A stretch of DNA of 19,905 bases from an uncultured Burkholderiales bacterium (GTDB lineage Bacteria; Pseudomonadota; Gammaproteobacteria; Burkholderiales; Burkholderiaceae_C), in assembly GCA_903925445.1 (NCBI GenBank), contig CAIYFE010000144.1:1-19905 (forward strand). Reading direction: 5' to 3'. The stretch's first letter is position 1, and the number at the start of each line of letters is the position of its first letter. A program made the translations under genes and the position numbers. Below, piece after piece: positions 14,756 to 19,905 of the stretch. Under the pieces are notes generated by a model. That model did not search any database and was not told the origin of the DNA. It saw only the letters and a program-made list of their open reading frames with translations.

Positions 14756-15961
14756 ATGACACGCCTACCCCTCAAGCTCCCCAGCACCAGCCACAGCGTG
14801 GCCCTGGCCAGCGCCTTGGCCTTTGGCGCGCAGGTCTTGTTTGCCTTGCTCATGATCAGGGCGTTTTCGCCGCAAGATGTGGGAGAGTTTTCGGTGGTCA
14901 GCCAGATTGCTTTTTTTTGGATGACCTTGAGCCTGGCGCAAGCCCCGCTGAGTCTGTTGGCCAACGCGCAAGTTGCGCCGCATGAGGCGCTGCGCAAGGC
15001 TTGGCGCGAGAGCTGCCAACGCGCCGCCTGGCTGGCGCCGCTGGCCGTGGGCGCTTGGTGGCTCAGCGGCCTGCATCAGGCCAGCACCCTCGCTTGGATG
15101 GCCTTGCTGGCGTCTTGTCAAATGGCTTGGGGATTGGCGCAAAGCTTTGTGTTGCGCACGCGCTCCGCTGAGCAACAAGTGGCCGTGCGGGTGGTGCCGC
15201 CCTGGGTGGCGTTGTTGGCGGCGGCGCTGGCCGCGTGGTGGGACGCCAGCGCGCAGAGCCTGATCGCCGCAGCCGGCTTGGGTTACGCCGTGGGCGCAAG
15301 TTGGCTGTGGCTGGCCTGGCGCGAGCCAGCGGCTGGCGTTGCATTGACAGCATCAGCGGCAACAGCACCGCAACAGGCCGACCCCAGAAGCGCAGGACTG
15401 CGGATGGCTCACACCTTGGGCGACGCGCTCATCGCCACCGCGGTGGTGGTGGTTTGGCAGCGTCTGTACAGCGCCCAAGAAACGGGCTGGCTGAGTGCGC
15501 TGCTGCGGGTGCTTGGCTTTGTGCCTGCGGTGGTTCACATGGCCTGGGCTCAGGTCATGTTGACCCCGCACGGGCAAGGGGATGCCACGCGTCACCTGGC
15601 GCTGCGCTTGGGCGCGCTGGCTTCGCTGGTCGTGCTGGCGCTGGGAGGCGTTTGCACGCTTTCCGTGCAGTGGGGCTGGTTGGACACGCGCTGGCAAGGC
15701 ATCACGGCTGACGTGTGGCCGCTGGCGCTTTGGCAGGGCGCGGCCTGCTTGTTTGCAGCGTTCAGCCACCGACCATTTCAGACGGGACGCGCACGCGCTT
15801 ACTCCAAAGCCTGCCTAGGACTGGTGGCCATTCAGGCCTGTGTCTTGTGCCTGCCTTGGGCGGGCGTGGCTTTGGATGCGCCAGAGCACTTGGCGCTGTA
15901 CGCAGGTGTGAGCGCGCTGGGGCTGGGGATCTTGGCTGGGTGGATGCGGGGACTACGCTGA
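14756..15961 (+). CDS. Wzx-like polysaccharide flippase / oligosaccharide-repeat transporter
   Basis: A 401-residue very hydrophobic protein with around ten to twelve membrane helices, expected to flip undecaprenyl-linked oligosaccharide to the periplasm. The start resembles the polysaccharide biosynthesis/MATE-like superfamily: a helix VALASALAFGAQVLFALLMI followed by RAFSPQDVGEFSVVSQIAFF (14-56 region), where the A/S-rich helix plus PxDVGxFS loop is typical of Wzx/RfbX proteins. Sequence conservation in this family is low, so the call depends on topology and on the position after PGT and glycosyltransferase genes. ATG 14756 is used; the frame is open upstream within the previous gene but that part is not membrane-like. 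It is the last GC-rich gene of the operon. Confidence 0.75.
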   Translation: MTRLPLKLPSTSHSVALASALAFGAQVLFALLMIRAFSPQDVGEFSVVSQIAFFWMTLSLAQAPLSLLANAQVAPHEALRKAWRESCQRAAWLAPLAVGAWWLSGLHQASTLAWMALLASCQMAWGLAQSFVLRTRSAEQQVAVRVVPPWVALLAAALAAWWDASAQSLIAAAGLGYAVGASWLWLAWREPAAGVALTASAATAPQQADPRSAGLRMAHTLGDALIATAVVVVWQRLYSAQETGWLSALLRVLGFVPAVVHMAWAQVMLTPHGQGDATRHLALRLGALASLVVLALGGVCTLSVQWGWLDTRWQGITADVWPLALWQGAACLFAAFSHRPFQTGRARAYSKACLGLVAIQACVLCLPWAGVALDAPEHLALYAGVSALGLGILAGWMRGLR

Positions 15962-16041
15962 TCCATTTTATTGAATCAGTGTCTGTGACTCGGTAAGTGA
16001 TAATTGATGTGAGCAGCCAGCCGGAAGGAATGACAAAGTCT

Positions 16042-16332
16042 ATGATCAATCCAAGTTACAGCACAACACAATTCGAGGCGGACGTCACGGCCGCGTGGGC
16101 CAAGTACAGCGCAAGCAGGCGAAAATTTAATTTCATCGAAATATTTTTAGCACTGACTTTGCTATTTTTAATAGTTATTTTTGAAATAAATCTAGCTCAT
16201 CTTCGGCCACTTTTAATTGCCTCGTTGGCTGCGTGTTGTTTGGTGGGAATTGCTCTGTGCCGCATTCAAATTTATAAGCTTGAAAACAACTACTTTGCAG
16301 AGTACCCATCTCTTGACCCAAACGCTGAGTAA
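16042..16332 (+). CDS. Small two-helix membrane protein, unknown
   Basis: A predicted 96-residue protein (from ATG 16042). Its first ~35 residues are polar, then two hydrophobic segments are visible: FIEIFLALTLLFLIVIFEIN and LLIASLAACCLVGIALCRIQ, followed by a charged tail ending DPNAE. This looks like a small inner-membrane hairpin with both ends in the cytoplasm. I do not recognise a family. The start is uncertain: ATG 16030 sits directly on a GGAAGGA sequence and GTG 15997 is also in frame, while ATG 16042 has GGAAGGA about 12 bases upstream. Base composition (one 60-base stretch near 16141 is about 22% GC) differs strongly from the preceding genes. It precedes a family 2 glycosyltransferase by nine bases and may be its partner. 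Confidence 0.55.
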   Translation: MINPSYSTTQFEADVTAAWAKYSASRRKFNFIEIFLALTLLFLIVIFEINLAHLRPLLIASLAACCLVGIALCRIQIYKLENNYFAEYPSLDPNAE

Positions 16333-16341
16333 TTACACCTG

Positions 16342-17118
16342 ATGAAAACTCTTTCTGTCATCATCATCACCAAAAATGAAGAAGAAAATCTTGAGGATTG
16401 CATCAACTCTCTAGGTGGCATCGCCCACGAAATTGTTGTCGTTGACTACCTCAGCAGCGACGCAACACCAGAGATTGCCAAGAGACTTGGGGCAAAGTTT
16501 CACGCCACAAGCTCATGGCACGGGTTTGGAACTCAGAAAAACATCGCACTTTCACTGGCCTCAATGGATTGGGTCCTCTCGCTCGATGCCGATGAACGCC
16601 TAACGCCCGAGCTTTGCACAGAGATATCGAATCTACTAGTCTCTGAGCATGAAAGGACTGCATTTGAGTTATCGCGCCTGTCATCCTTCTGCGGCGAGTT
16701 CATACATCACTCTGGTTGGAGCCCTGACTACGTCCTGCGCCTGTTCAAACGTGGCACCGCAAAATTTAGCCCCGACCTGGTTCACGAGCGGGTCATCACG
16801 CAAGGCAAAGTTGGCAGACTAAATAACAAATTAATCCACCACAGCTACAAAGACTACGAGCAGGTCATTCACAAGCTCAACCATTACACCTCTGCTTCAG
16901 CGGCTCAAATGCTTCAAAAGGGGCAGACAAGCAACATCTTCAAAGCCATTGGACACGGTGGCTGGGCCTTCGTCAGAAGCTATCTGTTGAGGGGTGGGTT
17001 TCTTGACGGGTCAAAGGGGTTTGCACTGGCTTTTTACTGCGCTGAAGTCAGTTACTACAAGCAACTAAAGCTTGCACTTCTTAGCGACGCTGCTCAAGCG
17101 ACACGTGCATGCGATTGA
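16342..17118 (+). CDS. WaaE-like family 2 glycosyltransferase
   Basis: A 258-residue inverting glycosyltransferase of family 2, in the group of WaaE/KdtX-like lipopolysaccharide-core glucosyltransferases. The GT-A core shows LSVIIITKNEEENLEDCINSL (only part: SVIIITKNEEENL), the first acidic site D35 in VVVDYLSSDAT, WHGFGTQKNIAL, and the metal-binding block LSLDADERL with D82/D84. Later DYVLRLFKRG and VHERV match the WaaE pattern, and a C-terminal region FLDGSKGFALAFYCAEVSYYK is the usual membrane-associating end. The usual DSxSxD of the first acidic site reads DYLSSD here. The gene is lower in GC than the operon before it and is convergent with rmlC, 45 bases away. No strong Shine-Dalgarno sequence precedes ATG 16342. 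Role in core or in the adjacent glycan is undecided. Confidence 0.85.
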   Translation: MKTLSVIIITKNEEENLEDCINSLGGIAHEIVVVDYLSSDATPEIAKRLGAKFHATSSWHGFGTQKNIALSLASMDWVLSLDADERLTPELCTEISNLLVSEHERTAFELSRLSSFCGEFIHHSGWSPDYVLRLFKRGTAKFSPDLVHERVITQGKVGRLNNKLIHHSYKDYEQVIHKLNHYTSASAAQMLQKGQTSNIFKAIGHGGWAFVRSYLLRGGFLDGSKGFALAFYCAEVSYYKQLKLALLSDAAQATRACD

Positions 17119-17163
17119 AATTAAGAAAAATAAGTATCTAACTGTTTTACTTGCAACTGAGAT

Positions 17164-17730
17164 CTATTGCGAGTTCTTGAAACTATTCCAAGAAGGTGCG
17201 GATAAGTCTTTATTGGAAAGTAAAGGATTTGATCCAATCAAATGCAGCGGCCAGTCAATCCCCAACTGCGCGTCGTTCCACAACAGACTGCGTTCGTGCT
17301 CGGGATACCAATAGTCGGTGGTTTTGTACAAAAACTCAGCGCTGTCGCTGGTGACCAAAAAGCCATGCGCCAAGCCTTCTGGAACCCACATCTGGCGTTT
17401 GTTTTCTGCAGACAACTCGGTGCCAAACCATTGGCCAAAAGTTTTGGAGTCTTTGCGGATATCCACCGCCACATCAAACACCGAGCCTTGCGTCACACGA
17501 ACCAACTTGCCTTGCGGATGCTTCGCTTGGTAGTGCAACCCACGCAGCACACTTTTGCCCGACTTGCTGTGGTTGTCTTGCACAAACTCACGCGTCAACC
17601 CGGTCGCTTGCTCAAAATCACGCGCGTTGAAGCTTTCAAAGAAAAAACCTCTTGCGTCGCCGAAGACTTTGGGCTCTAGCATCAACAACCCCTCAATGGG
17701 TGTAGGTGTCACATTGAATTTTTCGCTCAT
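17164..17730 (-). CDS. rfbC: dTDP-4-dehydrorhamnose 3,5-epimerase
   Basis: RmlC (RfbC) epimerises dTDP-4-keto-6-deoxy-D-glucose at C3 and C5, the third step to dTDP-L-rhamnose. The 188-residue cupin protein shows the family blocks FGDARGFFFESFN (23-35), FVQDNHSKSGKSVLRGLHYQ with the catalytic histidine near 66, KLVRVTQGSVFDVAVDIR, and WVPEGLAHGFLV, followed by FLYKTTDYWYPEHE. It is the last gene of the rml operon; its ATG overlaps the stop of rfbA (ATGA). Convergent with the WaaE-like gene with a 45-base AT-rich gap that contains no convincing terminator hairpin. Confidence 0.96.
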   Translation of the reverse strand: MSEKFNVTPTPIEGLLMLEPKVFGDARGFFFESFNARDFEQATGLTREFVQDNHSKSGKSVLRGLHYQAKHPQGKLVRVTQGSVFDVAVDIRKDSKTFGQWFGTELSAENKRQMWVPEGLAHGFLVTSDSAEFLYKTTDYWYPEHERSLLWNDAQLGIDWPLHLIGSNPLLSNKDLSAPSWNSFKNSQ

Positions 17731-18602
17731 TTCAGCAACCCCAACAGATACTGTCCGTATGAATTCTTAGCCAACTTATCAGCCAATTTTTTCAGTGCTG
17801 TGGCGTCAATCCAATGAGACATATAAGCGATTTCTTCAGGACAAGAAATCATCAAACCTTGTCGTTTCTGAAGCGTCGCAATAAAACTACTCGCCTCTAG
17901 CAAACTATCATGCGTCCCAGTGTCTAACCAAGCGTGTCCACGTCCCAGCATTCGCACATAGAGTTGGTTCATTTCCAAGTATTTACGATTCACGTCCGTA
18001 ATTTCCAACTCTCCTCGCGCTGAAGGTTTGATGTCAGCAGCAATATCACAAACTTGGTTATCGTAAAAATACAAACCTGTGACGGCATAGTTTGACTTGG
18101 GCTGGATTGGTTTCTCTTCAATACTTAACGCGCGTTGTTGATCATCGAATTCAATGACTCCGTATCGTTCTGGATCGTGAACGTGATACGCAAAAACTGT
18201 AGCCCCCTGCTCACGCTGATTCGCTAGCTGAAAGTCTTTGCTCAATTCATTGGCATAAAAAATGTTATCCCCCAACACCAACGCCGAAGGGCTGTTGCCC
18301 ACAAAGGCCTTGCCGATGATGAAAGCTTGTGCCAGCCCATCGGGGCTGGGTTGCACGGCGTATTGAATATTCATGCCCCATTGACTGCCGTCGCCCAACA
18401 GTTCGGCAAAGCGCGGTGTGTCGTGCGGTGTGGAAATGATCAAGACCTCTCGGATTCCACTCAGCATGAGCGTGGTCAAGGGGTAGTAAATCATGGGCTT
18501 GTCGTACACCGGCATGAGTTGTTTGCTCACGGCTTGCGTGACTGGGTACAGGCGCGTACCCGAGCCGCCCGCCAAGATGATGCCTTTGCGTTGTGTTGTC
18601 AT
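17727..18602 (-). CDS. rfbA: Glucose-1-phosphate thymidylyltransferase
   Basis: RmlA (RfbA) makes dTDP-glucose from dTTP and glucose-1-phosphate, the entry step to dTDP-L-rhamnose and usually feedback-inhibited by it. The 291-residue protein has the nucleotide-binding loop LAGGSGTRLYP (10-20), KQLMPVYDKPMIYYPL (27-42 region), the metal-site LGDNIFY (about 110-116) and HVHDPERYGVIEFD. Start at ATG 18602, which overlaps the rfbD stop (ATGA); upstream in-frame codons have no similarity. The distal half (bases about 17740-18290) is near 44% GC whereas the start-proximal 300 bases are near 58%, an abrupt step within one intact gene. Confidence 0.96.
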   Translation of the reverse strand: MTTQRKGIILAGGSGTRLYPVTQAVSKQLMPVYDKPMIYYPLTTLMLSGIREVLIISTPHDTPRFAELLGDGSQWGMNIQYAVQPSPDGLAQAFIIGKAFVGNSPSALVLGDNIFYANELSKDFQLANQREQGATVFAYHVHDPERYGVIEFDDQQRALSIEEKPIQPKSNYAVTGLYFYDNQVCDIAADIKPSARGELEITDVNRKYLEMNQLYVRMLGRGHAWLDTGTHDSLLEASSFIATLQKRQGLMISCPEEIAYMSHWIDATALKKLADKLAKNSYGQYLLGLLK

Positions 18603-19528
18603 GGTTGAGGTCTTTGAATGAGTTGATCCAAGATGTGGTCGACGCCTTCGCGCCAATCGGCCAATTGCATTTGAAATGTGGTTTGAAATTTCTCTGTGTT
18701 CAAGCGCGAGTTGAGTGGCCGAGGCGCAGGCAAAGGATATTGAGCCGTAGTAATGGCCTCAATCGCTTCAGGCTGCGTCTTGAGTTTTGCACCACGTTGC
18801 AGAGCACCGGCCACCAAGTAGCGGGCGTAGTCGCACCAGTTGGTTTCGCCCGACGCGGCCAGGTGGTAAATGCCCCAACGCGTGTCTGCTTCGTTTGCAT
18901 TTGCATTTGCATTTGCGACAAGACGCGTCAAGGCGTTGCCCGTTGCCTTCGCCAGCAACTCGGTGCTGGTAGGTACGCCCACTTGATCCGCCACCACGCG
19001 CAACTGGTCACGCTCAGCGGCCAAGCGAAGCATGGTCTTCAAGAAATTGCCGCCGTGCGTGCCAACCACCCAGCTGGTGCGAAATATCAAATGTTTGGGG
19101 CAATGCAGCATCACGGCTTGCTCGCCTTGCCACTTGCTTTGTCCATAAACCGACAATGGATGCGGGACGTCATCCTCTCGCCAAGGCGTGTGCCCAAAAC
19201 CATCGAAAACGTAATCGGTGGAGTAGTGCACCAACGTGGCACGCTGGTGCGCAGCAAATTTCGCTATTTCGGCAACAGACTGTGCGTTCACAGCCAACGC
19301 CAGCGCGGGTTCTGATTCGGCCTTGTCAACGGCTGTGTAAGCAGCCGAATTGATTACCACGTCGGGGATAAAAGTTTGCGCCAATTGATGCAATCGAACC
19401 ATCACCTCCAAAGGTGACGACAAATCCAAATCATCTCGTGTCAGCGCCTTGACATGCCCCAAGGTCGCGAGCGTCAGGCACAGCTGATGACCGAGTTGTC
19501 CGTTGGCACCGATGACGAGAATGTTCAT
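18599..19528 (-). CDS. rfbD: dTDP-4-dehydrorhamnose reductase
   Basis: RmlD (RfbD) performs the last step, NAD(P)H reduction to dTDP-L-rhamnose. The 309-residue SDR shows ILVIGANGQLGHQL (3-16), NSAAYTAVDKAES, the serine/threonine region HYSTDYVFDG, the YxxxK motif in YGQSKWQGE, and FRTSWVVG. The end block RPLNSRLNTEKF is typical. A hexanucleotide repeat adds an Asn-Ala run (NANANANE) at about residue 205-212, an unusual low-complexity insertion. Start ATG 19528 lies seven bases after the rfbB stop, and the stop overlaps rfbA, so the operon order is rfbB-rfbD-rfbA-rfbC. Confidence 0.96.
   Translation of the reverse strand: MNILVIGANGQLGHQLCLTLATLGHVKALTRDDLDLSSPLEVMVRLHQLAQTFIPDVVINSAAYTAVDKAESEPALALAVNAQSVAEIAKFAAHQRATLVHYSTDYVFDGFGHTPWREDDVPHPLSVYGQSKWQGEQAVMLHCPKHLIFRTSWVVGTHGGNFLKTMLRLAAERDQLRVVADQVGVPTSTELLAKATGNALTRLVANANANANEADTRWGIYHLAASGETNWCDYARYLVAGALQRGAKLKTQPEAIEAITTAQYPLPAPRPLNSRLNTEKFQTTFQMQLADWREGVDHILDQLIQRPQP
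18894..18917. repeat. Hexanucleotide tandem repeat TTTGCA inside rfbD
   Basis: Three perfect TTTGCA units (18894-18911) plus a fourth ending in G (18912-18917) lie in tandem. On the coding strand they specify alternating Asn-Ala. Because the unit is six bases, a copy-number change would keep the frame and only alter the length of the Asn-Ala run. Confidence 0.9.
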
Positions 19529-19535
19529 GGTTTGT

Positions 19536-19905
19536 TCAAGTGCCGTAGTGTGTACTCAACCACTGGCGGTAGTTGCCACTGGTCACGCCCTGCACCCAGT
19601 CTTGATGGTCCAAGTACCAACGCACGGTTTTGCGAATTCCAGATTCGAAAGTCTCGACCGGTTTCCAGCCTAACTCGCGTTCTATTTTTCGCGCATCAAT
19701 GGCGTAACGACGATCGTGGCCCGCACGATCTTTCACAAAAGTGATTTGCTCAGCGTAGGACTGACCGTCTGCGCGAGGTTGCAATTCATCCAACACGGCG
19801 CACAGCGTTTGAACCACTTCAATGTTGGGCTTCTCGTTCCAGCCGCCCACGTTGTAAGTCTCGCCCACGCGTCCGGCTTCAAGCACGCGCATGATGGCGC
19901 GGCAA
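19536..19905 (-). CDS. rfbB: dTDP-glucose 4,6-dehydratase, C-terminal part (5' end outside window)
   Basis: RmlB (RfbB) converts dTDP-glucose to dTDP-4-keto-6-deoxyglucose. Only the last ~122 residues are here, and the frame is open to the window edge (residues CRAI precede MRVLEAG). The typical tail is intact: LEAGRVGETYNVGGWNEKPN, ITFVKDRAGHDRRYAIDARKIERELGW, and FESGIRKTVRWYLDH. The catalytic YxxxK and NAD-binding regions would lie outside. First gene of the rml operon as far as can be seen, with rfbD seven bases downstream. Confidence 0.95.
   Translation of the reverse strand, partial: CRAIMRVLEAGRVGETYNVGGWNEKPNIEVVQTLCAVLDELQPRADGQSYAEQITFVKDRAGHDRRYAIDARKIERELGWKPVETFESGIRKTVRWYLDHQDWVQGVTSGNYRQWLSTHYGT

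Noticed and set aside
15958..15979. Inverted repeat CTGAT/ATCAG after the flippase gene as a terminator
   Set aside because: The stem is only five weak pairs with a 12-base loop and no T run follows.
17119..17163. Terminator between the convergent WaaE-like gene and rfbC
   Set aside because: Only a five-pair AT-rich stem (AAGTA/TACTT) is visible and there is no proper T tract for either direction.
18894..18917. Phase-variable on/off switch in rfbD
   Set aside because: The repeat unit is six bases, so slippage keeps the frame; the copy number is also low.

Overview
The window looks like a chromosomal segment from a betaproteobacterium of the order Burkholderiales, probably Comamonadaceae (Limnohabitans/Rhodoferax-like). 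This rests on moderately high GC, the style of the TtcA, ArgB, SlmA and GalE proteins, and tight gene packing with ATGA stop/start overlaps. It is an inference, not a database result. I found no rRNA, tRNA, CRISPR array, insertion sequence or transposase, and no gene-free stretch longer than about 130 bases.

Layout from left to right. (1) 1-429 is the 3' end of ttcA on the + strand. (2) 426-4360 on the - strand is a four-gene, end-to-end overlapping operon: HAD-UbiA fusion, GtrA-like protein, DprE1-like oxidase, DprE2-like reductase. These match the mycobacterial enzymes that make polyprenyl-phosphate-D-arabinofuranose, an unusual sugar donor. (3) 4392-6505 holds a terminator, a fumarylacetoacetase-family hydrolase (-) and a divergent Ldh-family dehydrogenase (+), with a perfect 15-base palindrome between them as a likely operator. 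(4) 6502-8924 (-) is an NYN-domain protein, then argB, then slmA. (5) 9042-15961 (+) is a compact surface-glycan operon: galE, a 921-residue fusion of a GT4 glycosyltransferase with a membrane phosphoglycosyl transferase, two more glycosyltransferases and a Wzx-like flippase. (6) 16042-17118 (+) is an AT-richer tail with a small membrane protein and a WaaE-like family 2 glycosyltransferase. (7) 17164-19905 (-) is the dTDP-L-rhamnose operon rmlB(partial)-rmlD-rmlA-rmlC.

Together most of the window serves envelope carbohydrate synthesis. GalE and RmlBDAC supply nucleotide sugars. The fusion protein would load a sugar phosphate on undecaprenyl phosphate and could add the next sugar itself. The following glycosyltransferases extend the unit and the Wzx-like protein flips it. 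No Wzy polymerase, ligase, length regulator or arabinosyltransferase is visible here. The left operon would supply an independent lipid-linked arabinofuranose donor.

The most noteworthy items are the compact arabinofuranose-donor operon, in which a HAD domain may replace a separate phosphatase; the natural Cys-to-Ala change at the benzothiazinone-target position of its DprE1 homologue; the GT4-phosphoglycosyl transferase fusion; and two abrupt base-composition steps (just after the flippase gene and inside rmlA) that suggest mosaic assembly of the glycan locus.
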